In this document: positions 24,770-33,499 of the stretch, one piece after another
How positions within the stretch are numbered: position 1 is the stretch's first letter
How the letters are laid out: the number at the start of each line of letters is the position of its first letter
Assembly: GCA_039920745.1 (NCBI GenBank)
Contig: JBDSDD010000037.1
Span: 124,001 to 188,000, forward strand
Direction of reading: 5' to 3'
Source of the DNA: Scleromatobacter sp039920745
GTDB lineage: Bacteria > Pseudomonadota > Gammaproteobacteria > Burkholderiales > Burkholderiaceae_C
Length of the DNA: 64,000 nucleotides
The notes under the pieces: generated by a model
Seen by the model: only the letters and a program-made list of their open reading frames with translations
What the model was told of the DNA's origin: nothing
Database searches by the model: none
Translations under genes and position numbers: made by a program

Positions 24770-25710
24770 CCGCGCCCGCGGTCGACCAGGTGCGCCGGCG
24801 GTTCGCCGCGGCGCACCGCTTCGACGTTGGCCGCGACCACCGCGGCTGCACTGCGCAGGTCGGTCTGCGCCGCGGCGTGCGGCCACAGCGTGACGCGCGG
24901 ATGGAACCAGAACACGTGCGTGGCCGGCAGCGGCTCCGTGTCGAAGACGTCCAGCACCGCATGCTCGAGCCGCCCTGCGTTGAGTGCGGCCAGCAGATCC
25001 ATCTCCACCACATGCGCGCCGCGCGCCAGGTTCACCAGGCTCGCGCCCGGGCGCATCTGCGCGAGACGCGTGCGGTCGAACAGGCCGCGCGTGTCGTCAG
25101 TCAGCGGCAGCAGGTTGACGACGACGTCGGCCGCGCCGAGGGCCGCGGGCAACTGCGCCCAGCCCGCGCTCGACGCGACGCCCGCGACCTGCTGCGCCCG
25201 CGCGCTCCAGCCGTTGACCCGGTAGCCCAGCGCCGCGAGTTGCAGGGCCGTCGTGCGGCCCATCTGCCCGAGGCCCAGCACCAGCACGCAGACCTCGTCG
25301 GCGCGCTTCTGCGGCAGCGCGCGCCATTGCGTCTGGCGTTGCTGCGCAGCGTAGTCGAAAGCGCGCCGATGCACGCACAGCACGGCCCAGGTCGCGGTCT
25401 CGGCCATCGCGCGGTTCATCGCCGGGTCGACCATGCGCGCGATCGGCACGTTCGCAGGCAGCGTCGAATCGACAAGCAGCCGGTCGACGCCGGCCCACAG
25501 CGACTGGATCAGCCGGAGCTGCCCGCAGTGCGCGAGCCGGCCGGGCAGGGGATTGGCGACGACGGCGATATCGGCCTCGCGCCAGCGCGCCGACTGCGTG
25601 CCCTCGATCGCCGGGTCGAGCCAGTCGTCGTCAGGCAGCGCATCGGTGAGCGCACGCCACCAGTCGGCGCGTTCGGCGCCGTCGAGGCGGACGTCGAACG
25701 CGATCTTCAC
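24763..25710 (-). CDS. ghrA: D-2-hydroxyacid dehydrogenase (glyoxylate/hydroxypyruvate reductase A-like)
   Basis: A 315-residue NAD(P)-dependent reductase. The dinucleotide loop VLVLGLGQMGRTTALQLAALGYRV lies near residue 142, followed by catalytic-site blocks NLLPLTDDTRGLF and LVNLARGAHVVEMDLLAALNAG (active-site Arg), DVFDTEPLP (Glu) and WPHAAAQT (His). The order and length match GhrA, which reduces glyoxylate and hydroxypyruvate. It starts at GTG 25710, whose GTGA overlap with the pncC stop shows translational coupling. A related 2-ketoacid substrate is possible. Confidence 0.85.
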   Translation of the reverse strand: MKIAFDVRLDGAERADWWRALTDALPDDDWLDPAIEGTQSARWREADIAVVANPLPGRLAHCGQLRLIQSLWAGVDRLLVDSTLPANVPIARMVDPAMNRAMAETATWAVLCVHRRAFDYAAQQRQTQWRALPQKRADEVCVLVLGLGQMGRTTALQLAALGYRVNGWSARAQQVAGVASSAGWAQLPAALGAADVVVNLLPLTDDTRGLFDRTRLAQMRPGASLVNLARGAHVVEMDLLAALNAGRLEHAVLDVFDTEPLPATHVFWFHPRVTLWPHAAAQTDLRSAAAVVAANVEAVRRGEPPAHLVDRGRGY

Positions 25711-26270
25711 GCGACGCCGACCTGCGCGACGAGGCGTTGCAGCGCGATCGCGACCGTCTGCGCGCGGATCGCGTCGCGGTCTCCGTCCAGGGTCAGGCGC
25801 TCGGTGCGGCTGCCGACTGGCGGTGCGGCGCGGCCCGCCGGCAGGCCTTCTTCGGTCTCGCGCCCGTGCACCCACGCGAGGCCCAGCCAGACGGTGCCCA
25901 CCGGCTTGGCGACGCTCCCGCCGCCCGGGCCGGCGACCCCCGTGATGGACAGAGCCAGTTGCACGCCGGCGTGCGCCAGCGCGCCCCGGGCCATCGCGTC
26001 GGCCACCTCGGCGCTGACCGCGCCGTGGGCCGCGATCAGCGGTGCCGGCACCCCCAGCAAGCCGCTCTTGGCGTCGTTGGCGTAGGTGACGAAGCCGGCG
26101 GCGAACCAGTCGCTGGCGCCGGCGGGCGCGGTGCAGGTGCCGGCGAGCAGGCCGCCGGTGCAGCTCTCGGCGGTGGCCAGGCGCCAATGGCGAGCACGGA
26201 GCGCGTCGCCGAGCGCGGCCACCTGGGCCAGCAGCGCGTCATCGATCGTGATCGAAGCGCCTTGTGCCAT
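25707..26270 (-). CDS. pncC: CinA-family nicotinamide-nucleotide amidohydrolase
   Basis: A 187-residue stand-alone CinA C-terminal domain. The conserved blocks are ATAESCTGGLLAGTCTAPAG, FVTYANDAKSGLLGVP and SITGVAGPGGGS. Such proteins deamidate NMN to nicotinate mononucleotide, recycling pyridine nucleotides. It lacks the N-terminal MoCF-like domain of full CinA, as expected for PncC. It lies in a minus-strand operon thiL-pgpA-pncC-ghrA, with 11 bp to pgpA and a 4-bp overlap with ghrA. Confidence 0.92.
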   Translation of the reverse strand: MAQGASITIDDALLAQVAALGDALRARHWRLATAESCTGGLLAGTCTAPAGASDWFAAGFVTYANDAKSGLLGVPAPLIAAHGAVSAEVADAMARGALAHAGVQLALSITGVAGPGGGSVAKPVGTVWLGLAWVHGRETEEGLPAGRAAPPVGSRTERLTLDGDRDAIRAQTVAIALQRLVAQVGVA

Positions 26271-26281
26271 ATCGAGACTCC

Positions 26282-26887
26282 TCAACCGCCCGCCGTGACG
26301 ATGCGGTAGTGATGGTGTACGCCCAACGCATTCGTGATGCTGATTGGCAGTGCGAGCAACAGCAAGCCCCAGACGATCAAGACGCACAACGCGGCGACGA
26401 GATCGTCGAAGATGATGCCGAAGCCCTGCGGCCAGCCCGGCCGCTCGCCGGGCTTCGGCTTGAACAGCGAATCGGCCCAGCCGACAGGGCCGCGCTTGAC
26501 CGCATCGAACAAGCGGAACAGGCCGAACAGGATCAGCTGGCCGACAAGGCCCACCGGCAGCGCCACCCACAGGATGATCCAGAACGCGATGATCTCGTCC
26601 CACACGACGGCGCTCGGGTCGCTGACGGCCATCGCCCTCGCCGTGTGCGTGCACGCCCACCAGCCGATGAAGAAGCCGGCGACGAGGATGACGGCCCATG
26701 CGAGGTGGGTCGGTGCGGCGACGCGGTCGATCAGCAGGTACAGCGCCCAGCCGGCCAACGTGCCGAAAGTGCCTGGCGCGACCGGCGACAAGCCGCTGCC
26801 GAAGCCCAGCGCGATCAGCCGCAGAGGATGCAGTCCCATGAAGCGCCAGGTGGCACGGCGAGGGGCGACGGGCGTCTTGTCGTTCAC
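26282..26887 (-). CDS. pgpA: Phosphatidylglycerophosphatase A
   Basis: A 201-residue inner-membrane phosphatase that removes the phosphate from phosphatidylglycerol phosphate. The signature GFGSGLSPVAPGTFGTLAGW lies at residues 28-47, the acidic catalytic block VVWDEIIAFWI follows, and FDDLVAALC is near the C-terminus. Four hydrophobic helices are visible. It lies between thiL and pncC, an arrangement common in Proteobacteria. Confidence 0.95.
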   Translation of the reverse strand: MNDKTPVAPRRATWRFMGLHPLRLIALGFGSGLSPVAPGTFGTLAGWALYLLIDRVAAPTHLAWAVILVAGFFIGWWACTHTARAMAVSDPSAVVWDEIIAFWIILWVALPVGLVGQLILFGLFRLFDAVKRGPVGWADSLFKPKPGERPGWPQGFGIIFDDLVAALCVLIVWGLLLLALPISITNALGVHHHYRIVTAGG

Positions 26888-26891
26888 GCAG

Positions 26892-27854
26892 TCAGGCCGA
26901 GATGAAGTGGTCGAAGGCGCGTTCGGTCAGCACCACGGGCGCGCCGTGCGCGTCGACGACACGCAGGCCCGGCTCCGCGTCCAGCATGCCGATGCAGGTC
27001 ACGGGCGTGCCCGCGCGGACGCCGGCGTCACGCACCCGCGCGTGCGAGCCGGCAGGCGCTGCAAAGAGCAGTTCGTAGTCGTCGCCGCCGCTCAGCAGGC
27101 ACTGGCGGCGCTGGCCTTCGGTGCAGGCGGCCACGTGGGCGCTGTGCGGGATGTCGGCCAGGCGCAGCGTCGCACCGACGGCGCTGGCGCGCAGCACGTG
27201 GCCGAGGTCGCCGGCGAGGCCGTCGCTCAGATCGATGGCCGCGCTCGCGATGCCGCGCAGCGCGATGCCCAATGCGACGCGCGGCTGCGGGCGCTCCATC
27301 GCGCGGCGCACGTCCTCGAAGGCCTCGCCGCGCAACGCGACCTGGCCGCGCAACGCTTCCAGCGCGAGGCGGGCGTCGCCCAGTCGGCCGCTGACCCACA
27401 GCTCGTCGCCGGGCTTCGCGCCGCCACGCCGCAGGGCCTGGCCCGGAGGCACCTCGCCCATCACGGTGATGCCGATGTTGAGCGGGCCGGCGGTGGTGTC
27501 GCCGCCCACCAGGTCGATGTCGTGCGCGTCCGCGAGCGCATACAGGCCTGCGGCGAAGCCGGCGAGGAAGGCCTCGTCGACACGCGGCAGGGTCAGTGAC
27601 AGCGTGAAGGCCACGGGCCGGGCGCCGCAGGCGGCCAGGTCGGACAGGTTCACCGCCAGCGACTTGTGGCCCAGCGCGTCGGGCGGCACGGTGCTGAGGA
27701 AGTGCCGGCCCTCCACGAGCGCGTCGGTGGACACGGCCCATTGCATGCCGGGGGTCGGCGCCAGCAACGCGCAGTCGTCCCCGCCCCCCAGGACGGCATG
27801 CCGCACGGGGCGGGCGAAGTACTTTGCTATGAGATCGAATTCACCAACGGCCAT
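26892..27854 (-). CDS. thiL: Thiamine-monophosphate kinase
   Basis: A 320-residue ATP-dependent kinase that makes thiamine diphosphate from thiamine monophosphate. It starts MAVGEFDLIAKYF, with metal/ATP motifs GGGDDCALL, WAVSTDALVEGRHF, DLVGGDTTAGPL, AIDLSDGLAGDL and SGGDDYELLF. The ATG at 27854 matches the usual GEF.LI start; a longer frame extends into promoter-like sequence. First gene of the thiL-pgpA-pncC-ghrA group, with only 4 bp to pgpA. Confidence 0.95.
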   Translation of the reverse strand: MAVGEFDLIAKYFARPVRHAVLGGGDDCALLAPTPGMQWAVSTDALVEGRHFLSTVPPDALGHKSLAVNLSDLAACGARPVAFTLSLTLPRVDEAFLAGFAAGLYALADAHDIDLVGGDTTAGPLNIGITVMGEVPPGQALRRGGAKPGDELWVSGRLGDARLALEALRGQVALRGEAFEDVRRAMERPQPRVALGIALRGIASAAIDLSDGLAGDLGHVLRASAVGATLRLADIPHSAHVAACTEGQRRQCLLSGGDDYELLFAAPAGSHARVRDAGVRAGTPVTCIGMLDAEPGLRVVDAHGAPVVLTERAFDHFISA

Positions 27855-28018
27855 GCGGGCAATTGTCGCCCACGCCCGGCGACAGCTGCCCGAAGGCATG
27901 TGGACACCCGAGGTTGACGCCATGCCCGCACGAGGACAAAGTATTTGATTGCGGCATGACCCCATGCCGATGCAGCTCGCGCGCCGCTAGTGATGGCTGT
28001 CGCGAGACGCCCCAGACC

Positions 28019-28024
28019 TACAAT
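28019..28024 (+). promoter_or_regulatory. -10 element TACAAT upstream of maeB
   Basis: TACAAT lies 82 bp before the maeB ATG in the thiL/maeB divergent gap. The -35 is weak (GCTGTC at 17 bp). Confidence 0.4.
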
Positions 28025-28106
28025 CACCGCCCGCTCTCGACCTTCTGACACGCCTGCGTACGCGTGGTGAGACACCAGGGCGCGAACGAAGACAACAGGA
28101 CCGCCG

Positions 28107-30401
28107 ATGACCAGTCAAGAAGACAAGCGCGCCGAACTGCGCCAGGCCGCGCTCGAATACCACGAGTTCCCCACGCCGGGCAAGATCTCGGTCATGCCGA
28201 CCAAGCAGCTGATCAACCAGCGCGACCTCGCGCTCGCTTATTCGCCCGGCGTCGCCGCAGCCTGCGAGGAGATCGTCGCCGATCCTGCCAACGCGTTCCG
28301 CTACACCGCGCGCGGCAACCTCGTCGCGGTGGTCACCAACGGCACCGCGGTGCTGGGCCTGGGCAACATCGGTCCGCTGGCCTCCAAGCCGGTGATGGAA
28401 GGCAAGGGCGTCCTGTTCAAGAAATTCGCCGGCATCGACGTGTTCGACCTCGAGATCGCGCAGAACGATCTCGACAAGCTGGTCGACTGCATCGCCGCGT
28501 TGGAGCCCACGTTCGGCGGCATCAACCTCGAGGACATCAAGGCGCCGGACTGCTTCTACGTCGAGCGCGAGTTGCGCAAGCGCATGAAGATCCCGGTCTT
28601 CCACGACGACCAGCACGGCACCGCCATCGTCGTCGGCGCCGCGCTGATGAACGGGCTCAAGGTCTGCGGCAAGTCCATCGCCGAGGTCAAGCTCGTGGTG
28701 TCGGGCGCCGGTGCCGCGGCGCTCGCCTGCCTGAACCTGCTGCTCAAGCTGGGCATGCCGCGCAAGAACATCTGGGTCACCGACCTGGCGGGCGTCGTCT
28801 ACGCGGGCCGCATCGAGCTGATGGATCCGGACAAGGCCGAATTCGCGCAAGAAACGCCGCTGCGCACGCTGGCTGAGGTGATGCACGGCGCCGACGTGTT
28901 CCTGGGTCTGTCGGCCGGCGGCGTGCTCAAGCCGGCAATGGTCGCGACGATGAACCCGAACCCGATCATCTTCGCGCTGGCCAACCCGACGCCCGAGATC
29001 GCGCCGGAGGACGTGCTGGCCGTTCGCACCGACGCGATCATGGCCACGGGCCGCTCCGACTACCCGAACCAGGTCAACAACGTCCTGTGCTTCCCGTACA
29101 TCTTCCGCGGCGCGCTCGACTGCGGCGCCACCACCATCAACGACGCGATGGAAGTGGCGGCCGTGCACGCGATCGCCGAGTTGGCGCAGGCCGAACAGAG
29201 CGAGGTCGTGGCCGCCGCCTATGCCGGCGTCGATCTCAGCTTCGGCCGTGAATACCTGATCCCCAAGCCGTTCGATCCGCGCCTGATGATGAAGATCGCG
29301 CCGGCCGTGGCCCAGGCCGCCGCCGACTCGGGCGTCGCCGCCCGGCCGATCACCGACATGGCCGCGTACAAGGAGAAGCTCCAGACGTTCGTGTACGCGT
29401 CCGGCACGGCCATGAAGCCCATCTTCGCGCTGGCCAAGGTCGCCGTGCATCGCCGCGTCGCCTACGCCGAAGGCGAGGAGGAGCGCGTGCTGCGCGCCGT
29501 GCAGGTCGTCGTCGACGAGAACATCGCGCGCCCGGTGCTGATCGGCCGCCCGCCCGTGATCGCCCAACGCTGCGAGAAGTTCGGCCTGCGCCTGCAGGAA
29601 GGGCGCGACTACGACGTCGTCAACACCGAGCACGACGAGCGCTACCGCGACTACTGGCAAACCTACCATCGCATGACCGAGCGCAAGGGCGTCACCGCCC
29701 AGCTCGCCAAGATCGAGATGCGCCGCCGCCTGACGCTGATCGGCGCGATGATGCTGCACAAGGGCGAGGTCGCCGGCATGATCTGCGGCACCTGGGGCTC
29801 CACCGCCAACCACCTGCTCTACATCGACCAGGTGATCGGCAAGCGCCCTGGCATCAACACCTTCGCCTGCATGAACGGTCTGATCCTGCCCGGGCGCCAG
29901 GTGTTCCTGGTCGACACGCACGTCAACGCCGACCCGAGCGCAGCTCAACTCGCCGAGATCACGATCATGGCCGCCGAGGAGATGAAGCGCCTGGGCATCC
30001 TTCCCAAGGCGGCGCTGTTGTCGCACTCCAGCTTCGGCGCCAGCAGCCTGCCGTCGGCGCAGAAGATGCGCGACACGCTGGTGCTGCTGCGCGAGAACGC
30101 CCCCTGGCTCGAGGTGGACGGCGAGATGCACGGCGACGCCGCGCTGGACCCGGCCTACCGCGCCAGGCTGATGCCCAACTCGACGCTCAGCGGTGAGGCC
30201 AACTTGCTGGTGATGCCCAACATCGACGCGGCCAACATCTCGTACAACCTGCTCAAGACCGCCGCCGGCGGCGGCATCGCGATCGGCCCGGTGTTGCTGG
30301 GCGCGGCGCGTCCCGTTCACGTGCTGACGCCGTCGACCACCGTGCGACGCATCATCAACATGACCGCCCTGACGGTGGCCGACGCCAACGCCGTGCGCTG
30401 A
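28107..30401 (+). CDS. maeB: NADP-dependent malic enzyme (two-domain type)
   Basis: A 764-residue fusion. The N-terminal malic-enzyme half (about 1-430) oxidatively decarboxylates malate to pyruvate with NADP: motifs are YSPGVAAACEEI, the metal site HDDQHGTAIV and the dinucleotide loop VVSGAGAAALAC. The C-terminal half (about 440-764) resembles phosphotransacetylase and usually plays a regulatory role in MaeB proteins (acetyl-CoA inhibition). Length matches the family (750-770). It stands alone. A GC hairpin at 30406-30425 follows the stop but has no T-run. Confidence 0.96.
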   Translation: MTSQEDKRAELRQAALEYHEFPTPGKISVMPTKQLINQRDLALAYSPGVAAACEEIVADPANAFRYTARGNLVAVVTNGTAVLGLGNIGPLASKPVMEGKGVLFKKFAGIDVFDLEIAQNDLDKLVDCIAALEPTFGGINLEDIKAPDCFYVERELRKRMKIPVFHDDQHGTAIVVGAALMNGLKVCGKSIAEVKLVVSGAGAAALACLNLLLKLGMPRKNIWVTDLAGVVYAGRIELMDPDKAEFAQETPLRTLAEVMHGADVFLGLSAGGVLKPAMVATMNPNPIIFALANPTPEIAPEDVLAVRTDAIMATGRSDYPNQVNNVLCFPYIFRGALDCGATTINDAMEVAAVHAIAELAQAEQSEVVAAAYAGVDLSFGREYLIPKPFDPRLMMKIAPAVAQAAADSGVAARPITDMAAYKEKLQTFVYASGTAMKPIFALAKVAVHRRVAYAEGEEERVLRAVQVVVDENIARPVLIGRPPVIAQRCEKFGLRLQEGRDYDVVNTEHDERYRDYWQTYHRMTERKGVTAQLAKIEMRRRLTLIGAMMLHKGEVAGMICGTWGSTANHLLYIDQVIGKRPGINTFACMNGLILPGRQVFLVDTHVNADPSAAQLAEITIMAAEEMKRLGILPKAALLSHSSFGASSLPSAQKMRDTLVLLRENAPWLEVDGEMHGDAALDPAYRARLMPNSTLSGEANLLVMPNIDAANISYNLLKTAAGGGIAIGPVLLGAARPVHVLTPSTTVRRIINMTALTVADANAVR

Positions 30402-30949
30402 GCCAGGCGGCCGGCACGCCGGTCGCGGTGAAAGGCCGACTCGGTGCTCGGGTTGTAGGACAGCATTTCGGCCTCGCAACAAGCCGCTATGCTGGCGTGA
30501 ACGACGACATGGAATCATGTCGCGCTGCCGCATTTCCAGCTGTATTCGACCCTCCTGTGTCGAGTGGGACAGGGCCGCAGGGTGGCATTCGACCCCCCAA
30601 AGTCAGCGCGCGGTAAGCCTTCCTGAGGGAATTTCAAGCCCGCAGTGTCCGCCGCAAACCTTTGACTTTCGAGGTCCAATAGCGAAGCGGTCACTCACAC
30701 TCGGCCCAATGGTCAGGGTCATTCCTCCACCCCGAGACTTGAGATTTCGAGGGGGTTCCGGTACCATTCGGGATTGGAATTTCAGGGTTGCTTCGGAATT
30801 CAATGCCGTTATCGCGAGCATTGCGCCGAAGCCAAGGTCCGGTCTATCAGCCGGGACGAACGGGTCTAGCAGTGGTGATCAACGAGAAGGACGTCGTGAA
30901 GAACGTCGACGCGGCCACCGTCCAGGGCGCACGCGCTGGAGCCGCGGCA
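30402..30949. other. Gap before the barnase-like gene
   Basis: A 548-bp non-coding stretch, clearly lower in GC than its surroundings. It contains a candidate promoter at 30739 and two related A/T-richer segments (around 30659-30675 and 30737-30752, each with a TTGAG/TTGAC word followed by TTTCGAGG). No gene is convincing. The base composition suggests this locus is a later addition. Confidence 0.5.
30739..30767 (+). promoter_or_regulatory. Candidate promoter of the ribonuclease/barstar pair
   Basis: TTGAGA (30739-30744) and TACCAT (30762-30767), spaced exactly 17 bp. This is the best sigma70 match in the gap and would give a leader of about 175 nt. Confidence 0.45.
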
Positions 30950-31360
30950 ATGCCGATCTCCCGCCGCAAATCGAAGGCCAGCGCACTGTTGGCGGTGGTG
31001 CTGGCGGCGGTCGCCTCGTTCGGCGCATTGACGCCTACCAGTTCGCAAGCCAAGCAGTCTTCCGGCCTGGGTGCCGACGTCTCGCTGGCCAGCCTGCCCC
31101 CGGAAGCCCGGCGAACTGATCAATTGATTCATTCCGGCGGCCCGTTCCCGTTTTCGCGGGACGGCGTGGTGTTCGGCAACTACGAGAAGCGCCTGGAGCG
31201 CCGACCGCGTGGCTACTACCACGAGTACACCGTGCCGACGCCCGGTGCGCGCAATCGCGGTGCCCGTCGAATCATCTGCGGCGGCGGCCAGCCGACGGAA
31301 CCAGATGCTTGTTTTTATACCGAAGATCACTACAGCAGTTTTCATCGGATCGTGAAGTGA
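30950..31360 (+). CDS. Secreted guanyl-specific ribonuclease (barnase/RNase Sa-type)
   Basis: A 136-residue precursor with a Sec signal (RRKSKASALLAVVLAAVASFGALTPTSSQA) and a microbial RNase N1/T1 domain. Catalytic landmarks: Glu92 (YYHEYTV, general base), Arg103 and Arg107 (RNRGARRI) and His127 (YTEDHYSSF, general acid). Cys110 and Cys121 could form a disulfide. Such enzymes cleave single-stranded RNA after G and are toxic if they stay inside the cell. The barstar-like inhibitor gene follows after 20 bp. The start is ATG 30950 (GGAG 8 nt upstream); GTG 30896 with GAGAAGG is an alternative that adds 18 residues. Confidence 0.88.
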   Translation: MPISRRKSKASALLAVVLAAVASFGALTPTSSQAKQSSGLGADVSLASLPPEARRTDQLIHSGGPFPFSRDGVVFGNYEKRLERRPRGYYHEYTVPTPGARNRGARRIICGGGQPTEPDACFYTEDHYSSFHRIVK

Positions 31361-31380
31361 TTTCAGAGAGGAACGTGACC

Positions 31381-31776
31381 ATGCTTTTGCAGACCGTCCG
31401 TCCCAACATCGTTCAATCGATACGGGCGTATCGGGTCGACGAATTGCTCGAGGCAGCGCAAGGGGCCTCGCAGCATTTTCTATACGCGAACCTGACCAAC
31501 GCGCAGTCCAAGCAGGACGTGCTCGAGGCCATCGCCGAGGCATTCCTGTTCCCGGCGCACTTCGGCAAGAACCTGGACGCGCTCTACGACTGCATGACCG
31601 ACCTCGTGCACAAGTCGGGCTCGCAGCCGGGCTTCGTCGTCGTGCTGGAGCAGTTGCCCGACAACCCCCGATTCGACCGCGAGTCACGCGAGCAGCTGCT
31701 CGACGTGTTCCGCGATGCGGCTGACTTCTGGGGGGAACGCAAAATTGCCTTCAGGTGCTTCTATTCTTTTCAGTAG
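31381..31776 (+). CDS. Barstar-family ribonuclease inhibitor
   Basis: A 131-residue cytoplasmic protein of the barstar fold. The diagnostic segment is FLFPAHFGKNLDALYDCMTDL, matching the barstar helix with the Asp residues that fill the barnase active site; QPGFVVVLEQLPDN follows. It has no signal peptide. It lies 20 bp behind the secreted ribonuclease gene, so it would neutralise enzyme folded before export. The N-terminus is longer than that of Bacillus barstar. A terminator lies about 200 bp downstream. Confidence 0.88.
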   Translation: MLLQTVRPNIVQSIRAYRVDELLEAAQGASQHFLYANLTNAQSKQDVLEAIAEAFLFPAHFGKNLDALYDCMTDLVHKSGSQPGFVVVLEQLPDNPRFDRESREQLLDVFRDAADFWGERKIAFRCFYSFQ

Positions 31777-31972
31777 CCCGCTCTCAAGAAAATGGGTCAT
31801 GGGAGCGGGCGGCGGAAGCGGCCCCAGTCATCGAAAAGCCGGCCCCGAAGGCCAGCACGAAAGCCAACGCGAATGCCGGTTTCGGCACGAACATGCCGCT
31901 GATGAGCAGCGCGTTCGATACAGCGATGTGGCTCAACGCAGCCTGATCCTCAGGCCACGTTGCACACAAGAA

Positions 31973-31997
31973 GGGCTCCCGCGGGAGCCCTTTTTCA
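31973..31997 (+). terminator. Rho-independent terminator after the barstar gene
   Basis: The perfect palindrome GGGCTCCCGCGGGAGCCC (31973-31990) is followed by TTTTT. It also lies at the 3' end of the convergent gene 31995-32552. Confidence 0.8.
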
Positions 31998-32552
31998 TTG
32001 CCGGTCCGAATCGACGATCGTCAACGCTGGCCAGCGCGCGCGGTAAGACGCGGCCTTGGCCTCGAACAGCGCTTGGTGCGGCACCAGCGGATTCATCGCC
32101 AGCTCGCCGCGGTAGAGCGCGTCCAGCCCATATGGCGCGTAGAGCTCGTCGCGGCGGATGCCCACGCAGGTGCACGCCACCAGGAAGCGCTCGATGCCGT
32201 CGCGCGACGAGCCGAGCGCCGCGTAGGGCTTGCCGAAGTCGGCTTCATACCAGAGATGCACGCGCGCCTGGTTGACGGCATCGACCGCGATGCCCAGGTC
32301 GCCCAGCACGGCCTCGGCCCGTACCTGAACCGCCTTTTCCGCGGCGGCACTCAGGTCGCTGGCGTCGAAATAGAACAGGTCGTAGTCCTTGATGCCGGCC
32401 TCGGGCGGGCGGTCGGCCTGAAGATTCCACACGGTCTGGAACAGGCAGCCGGCGACGAGCCAGCCGTCCGGCAGCGCCAGGTCGGACCAGCGCTCGAGGA
32501 TGGCGCGGTTGTTCCGGTTGGCGAGGATGGCGCCGCGGAAACGCTCCTGCAT
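31995..32552 (-). CDS. Nucleotidyltransferase-like family protein
   Basis: A 185-residue protein with the features of the nucleotidyltransferase family found in COG3575: LPDGWLVAGCLFQTVWN, then the acidic motif GIKDYDLFYFDASD and VHLWYEADFGKPY. The paired acidic residues suggest a polymerase-beta-like nucleotidyltransferase fold, but no substrate is known. It starts at ATG 32552, 8 bp after the rsmA stop, so it may be the last gene of the lptD-surA-rsmA group. Confidence 0.75.
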   Translation of the reverse strand: MQERFRGAILANRNNRAILERWSDLALPDGWLVAGCLFQTVWNLQADRPPEAGIKDYDLFYFDASDLSAAAEKAVQVRAEAVLGDLGIAVDAVNQARVHLWYEADFGKPYAALGSSRDGIERFLVACTCVGIRRDELYAPYGLDALYRGELAMNPLVPHQALFEAKAASYRARWPALTIVDSDRQ

Positions 32553-32560
32553 GGCAGGAC

Positions 32561-33364
32561 TCAGTCGTCGTCGCCAAGGTCGACCGGCAGCGCGCCGGCG
32601 ACCGCATCGGGCAACGCCAGGGCGAGCGCGATGTACTCCTCGACGGGTACCTGCTCGGCGCGGCGCGTGCCGTCGAACTCGGCGGTGTAGCCTTGCTCGA
32701 CCAACCACTTGCCCAACGTTGCGCGCAGCATCTTGCGGCGCTGCGAGAAGGCGATGCCGACGATGCGGCCCAGCACTGCCGGCGACACCGCCGCCGGATT
32801 CGCGCGTGGACGCATGCGCACGATGGCCGAATTGACGCGCGGCGGCGGATCGAACGCCTCGGGCGGCACATCGAACAGATGCTCGATCTCGTAGCGCCAC
32901 TGCAGCATCACCGTCAAGCGGCCGAAGGCCTTGGTGCCCGGCTTGGCTGCCATGCGGTCGACCACTTCCTTTTGCAGCATGAACAGCTGGTCGACCACAT
33001 GCGGTGCTGCGGAGATCAGGTGGAACAGGATGGGCGACGAGATGTTGTACGGCAGGTTGCCAACGACGCGGATCGGACCCCCCAGGCGCTCGGCGAGCGC
33101 AGCGAAGTCCACCCTCAGCACGTCGGACTCGACCACGTCGAGGTCGCCGCGGCGCCGCAGGCGCTCGGCCAGGTCGCGATCCAGCTCGATCACGGTCAGC
33201 GCGTCGCAATGCTGGCGCAGCGGGATCGTCATCGCGCCCAGGCCCGGGCCGATCTCGACGAGGCGCTCGGCCGGCTGGGGAGCGATCGCACGCACGATGC
33301 GGTCGATGACGTCGATCGCGGTCAGGAAATGCTGGCCGAAACGCTTGCGGGCAATATGTGCCAT
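32561..33364 (-). CDS. rsmA: 16S rRNA (adenine1518/1519-N6)-dimethyltransferase
   Basis: A 267-residue KsgA/RsmA enzyme that dimethylates two adenines in the 16S rRNA 3' hairpin and checks 30S assembly. Motifs: RKRFGQHFL at the N-terminus, the SAM loop LVEIGPGLGAMTIPL, and the catalytic NLPYNISSPIL. Length is standard. It sits downstream of surA as in E. coli (lptD-surA-pdxA-rsmA), but pdxA is missing and a GC-rich repeat occupies part of the gap. Confidence 0.95.
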   Translation of the reverse strand: MAHIARKRFGQHFLTAIDVIDRIVRAIAPQPAERLVEIGPGLGAMTIPLRQHCDALTVIELDRDLAERLRRRGDLDVVESDVLRVDFAALAERLGGPIRVVGNLPYNISSPILFHLISAAPHVVDQLFMLQKEVVDRMAAKPGTKAFGRLTVMLQWRYEIEHLFDVPPEAFDPPPRVNSAIVRMRPRANPAAVSPAVLGRIVGIAFSQRRKMLRATLGKWLVEQGYTAEFDGTRRAEQVPVEEYIALALALPDAVAGALPVDLGDDD

Positions 33365-33421
33365 CGCTCAGCCCCTCCAACAAGAAGCGTCCGGGCCGGC
33401 CGCAGGTCCGCCCAAGACAAG

Positions 33422-33492
33422 GGAAGCGAGGATCACATCCGGGCCGAGCCGGGCTCCCCCTCGGGGGGCAGCGACCAGCGGGAGCGTGGGGG
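33422..33492 (+). repeat. Interspersed GC-rich repeat between surA and rsmA
   Basis: Begins GGAAGCGAGGATCACATCCG, core GCTCCCCCTCGGGGGGCAGCGA, end GGGAGCGTGGGGG. Very close to the pair at 11426/11507, 22 kb away. Confidence 0.85.
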
Positions 33493-33499
33493 TCGACAT

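Noticed and set aside
30406..30425. GC hairpin after maeB as a terminator
   Set aside because: The stem is reasonable, but no T-run follows on either strand.
31784..31969. Small minus-strand open frame with a hydrophobic stretch, and a plus-strand 63-codon frame in the same place
   Set aside because: No ribosome site, no recognisable family. The region is the 3' untranslated part of the barstar transcript.
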